From an uncultured Collinsella sp. (GTDB lineage Bacteria; Actinomycetota; Coriobacteriia; Coriobacteriales; Coriobacteriaceae), in assembly GCA_934668345.1 (NCBI GenBank), contig CAKUNE010000003.1:1-64000 (forward strand): 64,000 bases of DNA. Direction: 5' to 3'. Under the pieces are notes generated by a model. The model saw only the letters and a program-made list of their open reading frames with translations. It searched no databases and had not been told where the DNA came from. The position numbers and the translations under genes were made by a program. This document shows, piece by piece, positions 47,783 to 56,323 of this stretch (position 1 is its first letter; each line of letters begins with the position of its first letter).

Positions 47783-49159
47783 ATGTCTCTGTTCCATAGC
47801 GATAACGAAAAGGAAGAAAAGCACAGCGGAATACTCGGTGCCTTTTCTGTCGACAATATCAAATGGGAGCCTGGCAACAACGAAGATGCCTCGCTTGTCT
47901 CATTCCGCTATCCCTACGAGGATTTCCCCAACGGGTCCTATCTTCAGGTTGCGCAATCGCAGATTGCCGTTTTTACCAACAATATGGGGGCGGGCAGTTC
48001 TGCTGACGCTACGGGTGCCGGCGATTCTCAGGTAAGCGTGTTTGTCGGTCCGTGCAAGATCAAGCTCGACACGGGAGACAGCCGATTCGCCCCGTTCCGC
48101 AATGCCGCTCATTCGCTTACCGGCGGTAGCTCGGCGTTTCATTCCGTTGTGTACTTTATCAATACCAACTACATGAACGAGCTACGCTGGGGCACGACCG
48201 AGCCCATCATCGTTCAAGACCCTGAGGAAGACGTCAACGTTCACGTTCGCGCCTTCGGTTTGTTTGGCGTGCATATCGAGCAGAACGACTCGAGTCTGGT
48301 TCCCATTCAGGCGAGGAAGTTCCTTGTTAAGGTCGTGGGCACGCGAGATCGCTATACGCGAGAAGAACTTACCTCCTTTATGCGGGCAAAAATCCTTGAG
48401 TATGTTCCCGACTTGCTTGCTAAGGCGATTGTTGACCAAGGGGTTTCCGTTCTAAAAATCGCGACACATCTGAGCGATTTCTCGTCTCAGATGCAGGGCA
48501 GGCTCGTTAACTATTTCGATGAGTTTGGCCTCACGCTCGATAACTTCTCGTTCAATAGCATCAAACCCTTCGAAGATGATCTTGCCGCCATCAACGAGAT
48601 GAAGATCCAACGTAAGCGGAGCATTCTCGAGGCGCAGGGTAACGCCGCCCAGATGGACATCGAGTCCGAGGCGCTTGCCAGGAAACGTGCGCGCGAAGGC
48701 TACGACTATCAGCAGGAGCGCGGTATGGACGTAATGCAGAGCGCTGCGGGCAATGAGGGAAGTGCCGCATCGGGCCTCATGGGAGCCGGCATGGGACTCG
48801 GCATGGGCGTTGGCATGGGCGGTGCATTTGGAGCTGGCTTTTCCAACTTGGCCAACCAGACCCTGGGCACTGTTGCCCCCATGGTCGGAACGACTCCCGC
48901 GTCCGCAAGTATGCAAAACGGTCCCGTGTGCCCCAGTTGCGGAAACGTTAATCCGATGGGTGCTAAGTTCTGCCCGGAATGCGGACAGAAGCTCGAGCAG
49001 GGCGTTGCGTGTTTGGCGTGCGGGCATCTTAACCCGGCCGGTGCCAAGTTCTGTCTTGAGTGCGGGAACCGGTTGGCCTCGCCAAAGTGTCCGAGCTGCG
49101 GGGCTGAGTTGCCCGAGGGGACCAAATTTTGCCCCGATTGCGGAACTAAGATCCAATAA
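47783..49159 (+). CDS. SPFH-domain protein with C-terminal zinc ribbons
   Basis: The 458-residue protein has an SPFH/band-7-like core (about 20-300: DASLVSFRYPYEDFPNGSYLQV, then PIQARKFLVKVVGTRDRYT and LDNFSFNSIKPF), a helical RKRSILEAQGNAAQMDIESE segment, a Gly/Met-rich hydrophobic stretch (about 335-365, GAGMGLGMGVGMGGAFGAGF) and three zinc-ribbon knuckle sets, ending CPSCGAELPEGTKFCPDCG. This architecture matches Bacillus YdjI, which works with PspA at the membrane. Here no PspA is in the window. AAAGGAAT precedes the ATG. It heads a five-gene operon. Confidence 0.82.
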   Translation: MSLFHSDNEKEEKHSGILGAFSVDNIKWEPGNNEDASLVSFRYPYEDFPNGSYLQVAQSQIAVFTNNMGAGSSADATGAGDSQVSVFVGPCKIKLDTGDSRFAPFRNAAHSLTGGSSAFHSVVYFINTNYMNELRWGTTEPIIVQDPEEDVNVHVRAFGLFGVHIEQNDSSLVPIQARKFLVKVVGTRDRYTREELTSFMRAKILEYVPDLLAKAIVDQGVSVLKIATHLSDFSSQMQGRLVNYFDEFGLTLDNFSFNSIKPFEDDLAAINEMKIQRKRSILEAQGNAAQMDIESEALARKRAREGYDYQQERGMDVMQSAAGNEGSAASGLMGAGMGLGMGVGMGGAFGAGFSNLANQTLGTVAPMVGTTPASASMQNGPVCPSCGNVNPMGAKFCPECGQKLEQGVACLACGHLNPAGAKFCLECGNRLASPKCPSCGAELPEGTKFCPDCGTKIQ

Positions 49160-49171
49160 GGAGAAACAAAG

Positions 49172-49873
49172 ATGAACGGTTCTGTTAAACGTGTCATTTT
49201 GGGCGAGGCAATCGTCTTGGTGGCGTGGCTTGTAATCATGTTTGTCTGCAAAAACGCGCTGATGAATCCTATCGTCTTTGCTATGTCGCTTGGCTTTGGG
49301 GTTTTGGCTTTTGCGGTGGCTTCGATTTCGGCTACCATGTCCGATAGGCAGTCCACGGTCAAAAGCACGACCGAAATCCATTATTTGCCGGTCGCATCCA
49401 GCTGTGCCTACTTTGTCGTTGCCCTTCTGGCCAACACGTACTTTGTGTTTGCGGCATATGGGTGGGGCGGCAGCACGATTCCAGTTGTCGTAAACGTTGT
49501 CCTTCTTGCTGTGCTTGTCCTTGTGCAGATGGGTCTAGCCTTCAATGCCCGCCAGGTGGACCAAAAGGTTGCCGCCGTGGCGGCAAAGACGGTTCAAACG
49601 GCGCAATTTGCATCGTATGTGGGACAGCTCCTTGCCGTAGCGCAAGACGCTCAGGTCAAAGCCGAACTCAAAGTGCTAAAAGACGACATCTCCTTTAGTT
49701 CCAACATGTCGCAGCCCCATGCTCAAGAGATTGAGCGACAGTTCTCCGCTGCGCTCGAGGCCGTCTCGAATTCCATGAGTGCCGATGAGCCAACAGATGT
49801 TACGGTTGGCCTTGTCCATGATGCGCGCCGTATCTGGAAAAAGCGCAATGCGGCGCTGACCGCTGTCAAATAA
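49172..49873 (+). CDS. Four-helix membrane protein of the SPFH operon
   Basis: The product has 233 residues. Four membrane segments are read at about 8-27, 33-52, 72-92 and 100-120, followed by a cytoplasmic coiled tail (RQVDQKVAAVAAKTVQTAQF...). The ATG is 12 nt after the SPFH gene with AAGGAG upstream, so translation is likely linked. I know no family for it. As the integral component next to a flotillin-like protein it could be the membrane anchor. Confidence 0.68.
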   Translation: MNGSVKRVILGEAIVLVAWLVIMFVCKNALMNPIVFAMSLGFGVLAFAVASISATMSDRQSTVKSTTEIHYLPVASSCAYFVVALLANTYFVFAAYGWGGSTIPVVVNVVLLAVLVLVQMGLAFNARQVDQKVAAVAAKTVQTAQFASYVGQLLAVAQDAQVKAELKVLKDDISFSSNMSQPHAQEIERQFSAALEAVSNSMSADEPTDVTVGLVHDARRIWKKRNAALTAVK

Positions 49874-49927
49874 GAACTCGTGTTGCTTTTTGCCAGGGCA
49901 CTTTGATGGTTGAAGTGGGGGAAGCTA

Positions 49928-50734
49928 TTGGAAATCAACGGAATAACTTGCGAGGGCTGCGGCAGCACCGATGTCGAGTTTGACCCCGCAACGCGAAAGG
50001 TTCATTGCAACCAGTGCGGCCGCGAGATGTATTATTCGCGGGCGCGTCTGGGGGCCACGGGCAAAGTCGCGTTTGCCAAGGACAATGCCATCAAGTTTTT
50101 TAAGGGTGGTAACTTTCCGGAGGCCCGCAAATTTGCCGCGGACGTGCTCAATATGATGCAAGACAACGCGGCGGCACAGTTTATGGTTGCGTACTGCGAT
50201 GAGTTTTGTGAAGGTCTTTCGGGTTCGATGGTGGTTTTCTTTAAAAGGGCCGAAGATATCCCTCTCGAATATGACGAAGTGCGTGACTTGATCGACTTGT
50301 TTGAGTCGACGCTCTACAACATGCGTGACTTTGAGGTTCAGATGGTATCGCTCGTGGTCGCCAATATGCAGAGCATGGAGGATCGGCCTCGGCTTGAGAG
50401 CTTTATCGATGCTGTGTGCCCGTTCTGCATAGCGCGGTATGCTTCGGAAGACTTTATGACTGCAGAGCGGGAGAGTTTCTATCAAGATATCGCCGCCAAC
50501 TGCAACATACCCAAAACATGTCTCGCACTACTCAAGGGCATTAGAGAGAACCCCGGGTCACCCTATAAAACTGGTTCGTTTGCGTTACGAAGAAGGGCCT
50601 CGTACTTTCTCGAACACTATGTGGAGCCCGTCGGGCGCATCGTCAATTCGATGAAGGCAAGCCAATACAAACAGAAGTTTCTTGTGGCCTATCAGCAGGT
50701 GTCCGAGCAATACCGAAGCATGGCCTCTCAATAA
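49928..50734 (+). CDS. Zinc-ribbon helical protein of the SPFH operon
   Basis: The 268-residue protein begins with a TFIIB-like ribbon ITCEGCGSTDVEFDPATRKVHCNQCGREM, then an all-helical, TPR-like body (AIKFFKGGNFPEARKFAADVLNMMQDNAAAQ). No membrane segment. The TTG at 49928 is chosen because GGGGGAAG lies 4 nt upstream; TTG 49910 is the alternative. It is a soluble partner whose tandem helices suggest protein-protein binding. Confidence 0.65.
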   Translation: MEINGITCEGCGSTDVEFDPATRKVHCNQCGREMYYSRARLGATGKVAFAKDNAIKFFKGGNFPEARKFAADVLNMMQDNAAAQFMVAYCDEFCEGLSGSMVVFFKRAEDIPLEYDEVRDLIDLFESTLYNMRDFEVQMVSLVVANMQSMEDRPRLESFIDAVCPFCIARYASEDFMTAERESFYQDIAANCNIPKTCLALLKGIRENPGSPYKTGSFALRRRASYFLEHYVEPVGRIVNSMKASQYKQKFLVAYQQVSEQYRSMASQ

Positions 50735-50806
50735 AGCAGATGGCGGGCGCTTACTCGCTTAAAGCTATTGGATGATCTAAACAGTGCAAACTGAAAGGTG
50801 GTACAG

Positions 50807-52462
50807 ATGAGTGATTCGGGAGTAGATACTGTCCTTATCGAGCGCAGGATCGCCGCTATTGGAACAAAAGTTGACCAGATGACCACGAAGGTCGATAAGG
50901 TCGAATCGCAAATGGAGGAAGTGCGGAAGGACCTTAAAAAGCTCCGAAAGGACTTTCTCGAGATGATGCTCGAGCAGCGTCGTACCGCCGCACTTGAGCA
51001 GGCGACTACGGAGCTCGTGAGCGTCCGGCAGGAGATGGACAAAAAGTTCGGCAACTACTCAGTGGTTCGAAACACCATGGTCGGTATTCTCCAGGCAACC
51101 GATGCGGCGCTCGTGCGCAAGGCGACGATTTCGACGGTCTCCGAGGAGTTAATGATCTCTACCCCGGACTACTGGCTGGCACCTGTCCTGGTTGCCCTTG
51201 CGGCATGGATCAACAACAACCGAGATCTTGCAGAGCGCGCAATACGCGAGGCTGTCAAACGTGACAACGAGCACACGTCGCTTGCGATGGCTCTGATCTG
51301 CAGACGTAATAACCGCACGGCTACGTGCTACGAATGGCTAGCGCGCTACTTCTCGACGCAAAACGCCGCCCGCATCGATGCCGATGCGATGGTCTACATC
51401 GATGCCTATATCAACGGCATCTTCGGAACCGACGAAAAGCACCTGTGCGACGACTATATGGCGGGCTGGATCGAGCAGATCAGAAATCAGAGCCCTGAGT
51501 TCGAGAATGAGCAGTCAGAGTCATGGGCGGAGTACTTTACCGGCTACGAGGAGGATATGAGCTCGAGATATCCGGCGCTCAAGGTGGTGGTCAAGGAGTT
51601 TGACTACATCAATAAGTATCTCGGAAAAGTCGAGGCAATCGAGAGCATCTCCAATGACTTCGCCGACCTCAAGGCTTCTGATGTTGACGAGAGGACGCTT
51701 GCCGAGCAGGTTGACAGGCATTTGATGGAGCTCGTTAACTCCGATGACTCCAAGGAGCGAAATTTGCGCCGCCAGGAGGAGTATCTTCTTGCGGTCAAGG
51801 CATTTGGCGGAGACGTGGAGCGCGCCCGAGAGCTCGTCAATCGTCGCCGCGATGAGAAGCGTCAGCAGACGATGAACATCATCGACCAGATGACACGCTC
51901 GATGCGCGACCAGAGTGCGTCTGTGGATGTGCATAAGAAGAAGACCGCGATTCAGTTTTTGGGTTCCTATATCAACGGTGGTTTCAACCGGTATCGCAAG
52001 AGCGACATCCCCGAATTTCCGCAGGCGATCACCCTTGACTTCGACGGATGGACAAGCAGGGCGGTTACCGGCGATGAGGGTAATGCGCTGCGCGGCGATT
52101 ATGTTCGCTATGTCGGTGAAGAGAAGAAAAAGGAGCTCGCTGAGCTTGATGTCAAGGTTGCGAAGGGCAACAAGAGCCACAAGATAGCGGCCGTTGTCCT
52201 CGCTGTTTTGGGAGTAGCTTTCTTTGCGTTTGTAAACCAGGTTATTGGCATTCTGCTTCTTGCGGGGGCTGGCTATTGTCTAGTAAAGACGAGCCTCTCG
52301 GGCAAGCAGCGCGCTGTGGAGGCAGAAGAGATTGAGGCCAAATACTCCAAACGCATCCAGGAAGGCTGTTCCGAGATCGATCTGGCGCTTAATCAGTGGA
52401 AGAGCGCGAAGGAAGCTGCGGCCGAGCGCAGCGACCTGCTTAAGCTTGAGAAGGTTGCCTAG
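50807..52462 (+). CDS. Long coiled-coil protein with C-terminal membrane hairpin
   Basis: The product has 551 residues. An N-terminal coiled coil (about 10-90: KVDQMTTKVDKVESQMEEVR) is followed by a large helical region, then two adjacent membrane segments at about 470-510 (AAVVLAVLGVAFFAFV, IGILLLAGAGYCLV), then another coiled tail. This layout resembles bacterial dynamin or PspA-like membrane-remodelling proteins in outline, but no P-loop is present. The ATG at 50807 has GAAAGG upstream; a GTG 9 nt earlier is possible. It is separated from its neighbours by 72 and 43 nt. Confidence 0.68.
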   Translation: MSDSGVDTVLIERRIAAIGTKVDQMTTKVDKVESQMEEVRKDLKKLRKDFLEMMLEQRRTAALEQATTELVSVRQEMDKKFGNYSVVRNTMVGILQATDAALVRKATISTVSEELMISTPDYWLAPVLVALAAWINNNRDLAERAIREAVKRDNEHTSLAMALICRRNNRTATCYEWLARYFSTQNAARIDADAMVYIDAYINGIFGTDEKHLCDDYMAGWIEQIRNQSPEFENEQSESWAEYFTGYEEDMSSRYPALKVVVKEFDYINKYLGKVEAIESISNDFADLKASDVDERTLAEQVDRHLMELVNSDDSKERNLRRQEEYLLAVKAFGGDVERARELVNRRRDEKRQQTMNIIDQMTRSMRDQSASVDVHKKKTAIQFLGSYINGGFNRYRKSDIPEFPQAITLDFDGWTSRAVTGDEGNALRGDYVRYVGEEKKKELAELDVKVAKGNKSHKIAAVVLAVLGVAFFAFVNQVIGILLLAGAGYCLVKTSLSGKQRAVEAEEIEAKYSKRIQEGCSEIDLALNQWKSAKEAAAERSDLLKLEKVA

Positions 52463-52505
52463 CCGGTAGGATTTGTCTCGATAATCCATGAATGGAGTGA
52501 AAAAG

Positions 52506-52697
52506 ATGGCTGATGAAGTGACTGATTTCGACCATAACGATGCTGCAATGCAGGACCTCGATGCATTGAGCGAGCTCGATAGTCTGTTTGAAGAGGACGA
52601 GCGACTGAAGCAAGCTGAGAACAATGTTTTGACCCAAAATCTCACGGGCTTTGCAAACTGCTTTCCCGATTGGGATTTGCATCCGCCGGTAGCGTAG
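52506..52697 (+). CDS. Small acidic protein of the SPFH operon
   Basis: A 63-residue, strongly acidic protein (MADEVTDFDHNDAAMQDLDA, SLFEEDERLKQAEN) with a hydrophobic C-terminus containing FANCFPDWDLHPPVA. GGAGTGAAAAAG lies before the ATG, and it follows the coiled-coil gene by 43 nt. No family is recognised; it could be an adaptor or regulator. Confidence 0.6.
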   Translation: MADEVTDFDHNDAAMQDLDALSELDSLFEEDERLKQAENNVLTQNLTGFANCFPDWDLHPPVA

Positions 52698-52941
52698 AAA
52701 AGCGCTTGAAGCACAAGCTGCGATCATTTGGAAACATCGATGTTTCTGCGGGCTAGAAGCCATGGGGCTTTTGGCCCGCTGGCTTTCATATGCCGGTCGG
52801 CGGCATAGGGCATCAACCGTATTCTAGGTTCTTGGACGCCAGGCCGACTCGCTTCGGATCGGGCGCTACACCACCTTTCTCGACGCTACCAATCTGACAG
52901 GGCTTCGTCCATGCGTGGGCGGGGCCCTTTTGTGTGGCCTT
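52698..52941. other. Intergenic DNA upstream of the toxin-antitoxin pair
   Basis: No gene seen. A small hairpin TATGCCG/CGGCATA lies at about 52789-52807, and GGGCTTCGTCC followed by GGGGCCCTTTTG near 52898-52930 could be a weak terminator of the preceding operon. Confidence 0.35.
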
Positions 52942-52966
52942 TCGTGTTTGCTATACTGCTAGCAAG
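52930..52966 (+). promoter_or_regulatory. Promoter and palindromic operator of the RelB/PIN pair
   Basis: TTGTGT (52930-52935), 16 nt, TATACT (52952-52957) form a plausible promoter. The palindrome TTGCTA-TACTGC-TAGCAA (52948-52965) covers the -10. Antitoxins of this kind usually repress their own operon by binding such a palindrome. The ribosome-binding site GAGAGGAG follows at about 52970. Confidence 0.6.
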
Positions 52967-52981
52967 TAGAGAGGAGCCGCT

Positions 52982-53326
52982 ATGGGTACAGCAACGGTGC
53001 AGCTCAACACGCGTATCGATCCGATGCTCAAAGCCGGTGGCGATGCGGTCCTAACTCGCAATGGGTTGGGGCCGAGCGATGCCATTCGTGCGCTTTGGGC
53101 CTATCTCGTCGAGCATCAAACGTTGCCGGGATTTATGGTGGCGGATAAGCGCGAGGCGTCCCGTGCGGAGAGTCTGGCCGAGCAGGGGTGTGGCCTAGCT
53201 TTTTCTTCGTTGGGGCTAAGGGCTTCGGATTTTGCGCCAGGTGGATCATCTGCGGAAGACTGGGATGCCGTACGAGATGATATGTATGACGCGATGATTG
53301 CCGACATTGAGGCGAATTGTCGATGA
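52982..53326 (+). CDS. RelB/DinJ-family antitoxin
   Basis: The 114-residue protein starts MGTATVQLNTRIDPMLKAGGDAVLTRNGLGPSDAIRALWAYL, the ribbon-helix-helix pattern of RelB/DinJ antitoxins. The C-terminal acidic part (EDWDAVRDDMYDAMIADIEAN) would wrap the toxin. It overlaps the PIN gene by 4 nt (ATGA). Confidence 0.82.
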   Translation: MGTATVQLNTRIDPMLKAGGDAVLTRNGLGPSDAIRALWAYLVEHQTLPGFMVADKREASRAESLAEQGCGLAFSSLGLRASDFAPGGSSAEDWDAVRDDMYDAMIADIEANCR

Positions 53327-53790
53327 TTGAGGCAAAGCATCTCTTGGTAGATACGAACGTTTGGCTCGATTATTACCTGCAAGAGGGTGCGTTTGACGAA
53401 GTGAAGAGATTGGTTGAAATAGCCGAGACAGGAACGATTGACCTTCTGTATGCGCCTACGACGGCAAAGGATGTGTTCTATATTTTGCCTCGTCGTCTGG
53501 CCCGGCGGAATGCGAATGGGATTAACGTGTCGTTTGCCTCGGCGTCATGGGCCTGCATTGAGCACATGATGCAGGTGGCAACTGCCTCCCCGCTTTCGTT
53601 GGCGGAGTGCGAGATGGCGCGCATGCTTGGCAAGCGCATGCCGGATTTTGAAGACAACCTCATCATCGCTTCGGGCGAGACGGCAGATATTGATTATGTG
53701 GTCACGAGCGACCGGCGCATGCTGGAGGCGATGCCCGAAGTTTGCCTGACGCCTGCCCGCGCTCTCGAGATGATTGGGATCCTCGACTAA
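53323..53790 (+). CDS. PIN-domain toxin
   Basis: The 155-residue protein has LLVDTNVWLDYY near the N-terminus (first Asp of the PIN site, residue 10), a middle region with a conserved acidic residue (AECEMARML), EDNLIIASGETADIDYVVTSDRRM with the later acidic residues. PIN toxins of type II systems cleave RNA. The start overlaps the antitoxin stop (ATGA). A RelB-type antitoxin paired with PIN rather than RelE is worth noting. Confidence 0.8.
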   Translation: MIEAKHLLVDTNVWLDYYLQEGAFDEVKRLVEIAETGTIDLLYAPTTAKDVFYILPRRLARRNANGINVSFASASWACIEHMMQVATASPLSLAECEMARMLGKRMPDFEDNLIIASGETADIDYVVTSDRRMLEAMPEVCLTPARALEMIGILD

Positions 53791-53855
53791 CCTTGCCTGC
53801 CTCGTTTCGCTATCATATGGGGCATTGTGAACCTCATGCAACTTTGGAGGACGGT

Positions 53856-54323
53856 ATGGCGGATAACGCCGAGATGCTATTCTCGCCTGAGCTGGTGTTT
53901 TTTGATTGGGAGTGTGCGTCGCCGGATGAGGTGTTTGCGCTGCTCGAGGACGAGCTTGCCCCGCGCGGCTACATTGCCGAGGGCTGGCTTGACGCCGTCC
54001 GCACACGCGAGGGCGCCTATCCCACGGGGCTTGCCATGCCGGCGGCTAACATCGCCATCCCGCATACCGACCCGGGGTTTGTGGCTAAGCCCTATATTGC
54101 CGTGGTAAAGCCCGCCGCGCCTGTGACGTTTAACGCGATGGCGGGCATGGGCGCTCCGGTGCCGGCGCAGATCATCGTCAACCTGGGTATTTCCGAGCCG
54201 GGCGGCCAGGTCGAGGCCCTGCAGGCGCTCATGAATATCTTTATGGACGCCGACGCCGCAGCCGATGTTCTCGGCCAGACCACGCCCCAGGGCATGGTCG
54301 ACGCCATCCGCCGTCACTTCTAA
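53856..54323 (+). CDS. PTS EIIA component, fructose/mannitol type
   Basis: The 155-residue protein contains the EIIA phosphorylation site PAANIAIPHTDPG, with His70 as phospho-acceptor, and VDAIRRHF at the end. Family: GatA/FruA-type IIA. No IIB, IIC or sugar gene lies nearby, so its partner is elsewhere. GGAGGACGGT precedes the ATG. Confidence 0.85.
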   Translation: MADNAEMLFSPELVFFDWECASPDEVFALLEDELAPRGYIAEGWLDAVRTREGAYPTGLAMPAANIAIPHTDPGFVAKPYIAVVKPAAPVTFNAMAGMGAPVPAQIIVNLGISEPGGQVEALQALMNIFMDADAAADVLGQTTPQGMVDAIRRHF

Positions 54324-54334
54324 GGTAGGGCTAA

Positions 54335-54369
54335 GCCGGCACTTGGGGACGTTCCTTTTTTGCCGGCAC
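54335..54369 (+). repeat. Hairpin with GGGGACGTTCCTT loop, variant family
   Basis: The arms GCCGGCA (54335-54341) and TGCCGGC (about 54362-54368) enclose a segment with GGGGACGTTCC. A second, adjacent unit repeats GCCGGCACTTGGGGAC at about 54363-54378 and continues ACTGTCCC. These may be a sub-family of the 13-nt-loop elements. Confidence 0.5.
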
Positions 54370-54422
54370 TTGGGGACTGTCCCTAACTGCCAACTGCCAG
54401 GCCTGTCCCCTTTGCACCAAAA

Positions 54423-54453
54423 TGGTGCAGATTGACCTGTCCCCTTTGCGCCA
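54423..54453 (-). repeat. 13-nt-loop hairpin element, copy 5
   Basis: The arms TGGTGCAGA/TTTGCGCCA (two G-T pairs) enclose the loop 54432-54444 (minus strand GGGGACAGGTCAA). A partial copy with the same CCTGTCCCC and TTTGCACCA lies at 54398-54419, but its 5' arm does not pair. Confidence 0.7.
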
Positions 54454-54520
54454 GGTGTGCCGTGGGGGCTGCGTTGTGACACAATGGCGTTTGTTCGATT
54501 CGTTTTGCGAAAGGCCAAAC

Positions 54521-55744
54521 ATGGCAAATAAGAAAAAGAACCCCGGGGCCGCGCCGACGCCCGAGCAGCAGGCTCGCGCCGCCTCCAGCTCTCGCAAGAA
54601 GCAGCGTAAGACCTACGTGTCCAAGACCGTCAAGATCGTCCTGGTAGTCATCGGCGTGCTGGCGATGCTGCTTTCCGTCTCGGCCATGGCATGCTCCGGC
54701 CTGATGTCGCAGGCCGAGGACACCAGTACGGGCTACAAGCTTACCGGCGGTGTGGCTGCCACCATCAACGGCACCAACCTCACCGAGGACACCGTGACCA
54801 AGCAGATCATGAGCATGCGCACGTCCTACGGCTACACCAAGGACGAGGATTGGGCACAGTACCTGGTCGACAACGACCTCACGCCCAAGAAGTACCGCAA
54901 GCAGCTCATCGATTCCTACACGCAGCAGATTCTGCTTCAGCAGGCGCAGAAGGAAAACGGCGTGACGGTGTCGGACGAGGAAGTCGAGAAGGCTTGGAAG
55001 GACGCTTGCAAGAGCGCGGGCGGCGCCAAGACCTTTAAGAAGACCCTCAAGACCTACGGCTATACCGAGGACACCTACAAGGATTCGCTCAAGGAGAGCC
55101 TGGCGCAGCAGAAGCTCAAGGATACCGTGGCACCTACCAGCAAGCCCAAGGACAGCGAGATCGTCGATTACATCAACGAGAACCTGTCCAGCTACAACGA
55201 CGCCCGCCGTTCGTCGAATATCCTGATCAAGGTCGATTCCGACGCCTCCGACGAGGACAAGGCTGCCGCCAAGGCCAAGGCGCAGGAGTGCCTGGACAAG
55301 ATCAACTCCGGCGAGCTGAGCTTTGAGGATGCCGTGGAGCAGTACTCCGAGGATACCGGCTCCAAGGAGAAGAAGGGCGACGTGGGTTGGGACAAGCTCA
55401 CCACCTTCGTCGACAGCTACCAGACGGCGCTCGAGGGTCTCAACAAGGGCGATGTGAGCGACGTAGTCGAGTCGACCTACGGCTACCACATCATCAAGTG
55501 CACCGACTACTTCCACGTTGATAACCAGGTCGATGACATCAAACAGGTACCCAAGGCCATCAAGAAGTATGTCTCTAACGTGGTGAAGACGCAGGCGGCC
55601 AGCACCGCGTACAGCGAGTGGCTGGAGCAGTACAAGAAGGACGCCGACATCACCGTTAACCCCATGCCCAAGGACGTGCCGTACAACGTCAGCCTGAAGG
55701 GCGTCACCAAGAGTTCGACCGACGATTCGTCGACGACTGAGTAA
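54521..55744 (+). CDS. Membrane-anchored PrsA-like foldase (parvulin)
   Basis: The 407-residue protein has a basic N-terminus, a membrane helix at about 40-62, a SurA_N-like helical part (AQYLVDNDLTPKKYRKQLID), a parvulin PPIase domain (about 225-330: NILIKVDSDASDED, FEDAVEQYSEDTGSKEKKGDVGW) and a short Ser/Thr tail. The signal region ends AMACSG, a poor lipobox, so it may be anchored by the helix. It would fold secreted proteins at the outer membrane face, which would serve the pilins and solute-binding protein. AAGGCC is upstream of the ATG. Confidence 0.88.
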   Translation: MANKKKNPGAAPTPEQQARAASSSRKKQRKTYVSKTVKIVLVVIGVLAMLLSVSAMACSGLMSQAEDTSTGYKLTGGVAATINGTNLTEDTVTKQIMSMRTSYGYTKDEDWAQYLVDNDLTPKKYRKQLIDSYTQQILLQQAQKENGVTVSDEEVEKAWKDACKSAGGAKTFKKTLKTYGYTEDTYKDSLKESLAQQKLKDTVAPTSKPKDSEIVDYINENLSSYNDARRSSNILIKVDSDASDEDKAAAKAKAQECLDKINSGELSFEDAVEQYSEDTGSKEKKGDVGWDKLTTFVDSYQTALEGLNKGDVSDVVESTYGYHIIKCTDYFHVDNQVDDIKQVPKAIKKYVSNVVKTQAASTAYSEWLEQYKKDADITVNPMPKDVPYNVSLKGVTKSSTDDSSTTE

Positions 55745-55798
55745 TCATGGGGCGGTGCTCGCGCGAGTGCCGCCCACGCTATTGAGGAGGATTTGCAG

Positions 55799-56242
55799 AT
55801 GACCAACGAAGAGCTGCAGAAGGAAATGATCGCGGCCATGAAGGCCAAGGACAAGGTTCGCCTGTCCATCATTCGCCAGGTCAAGGCCGAGGTGAAGAAT
55901 ATCGAGGTCAACGAGCGCCGCGATGTGACCGAGGAAGACGTCAACAGCATGATCAAGCGTCTGATTAAGCAGACGAGCGAGACGCTGGAGATGTCCATTA
56001 AGGCCGGTACCGACCAGGAGCGTACCGACAACCTGACCGAGCAGGTCAAGATTCTGGAGAGCCTGCTGCCCGCGCAGGTTTCGGGCGAGGAGCTCGAGGC
56101 CCTGGTCGAGCAGGTTATCGCCGAGCTGGGCGCCACGTCCAAAAAGCAGATGGGCCAGGTCATGGGGGCACTCGGCAAGGCCACCGGCGGCAACTTCGAC
56201 AAGCCGGCCGCGGCCAAGATTGTCGGCGCGAAACTCGCTTAA
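55799..56242 (+). CDS. GatB/YqeY-domain protein
   Basis: The 147-residue protein has MTNEELQKEMIAAMKAKDKVRLSIIRQVKAEVKNIEVN and the C-terminal GatB/YqeY tail (LEALVEQVIAELGATSKKQMGQVMGAL). YqeY is homologous to the tRNA-binding tail of GatB, the amidotransferase subunit, but its cellular role is unsettled. The ATG has GAGGAGG 8 nt upstream and lies 54 nt after the foldase gene. Confidence 0.9.
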   Translation: MTNEELQKEMIAAMKAKDKVRLSIIRQVKAEVKNIEVNERRDVTEEDVNSMIKRLIKQTSETLEMSIKAGTDQERTDNLTEQVKILESLLPAQVSGEELEALVEQVIAELGATSKKQMGQVMGALGKATGGNFDKPAAAKIVGAKLA

Positions 56243-56271
56243 GAGGCGGTCGGCACATAGTCGATGTTGAG

Positions 56272-56302
56272 GGGCGTGACCATCGCGGTCGCGCCCTTTT
56301 TT
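56272..56302 (+). terminator. Terminator after yqeY-like gene
   Basis: A 10-bp stem GGGCGTGACC/GGTCGCGCCC (one T-G pair) with 5-nt loop is followed by TTTTTT. Confidence 0.9.
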
Positions 56303-56323
56303 GGTGCTTGCACAGGACGGGCG

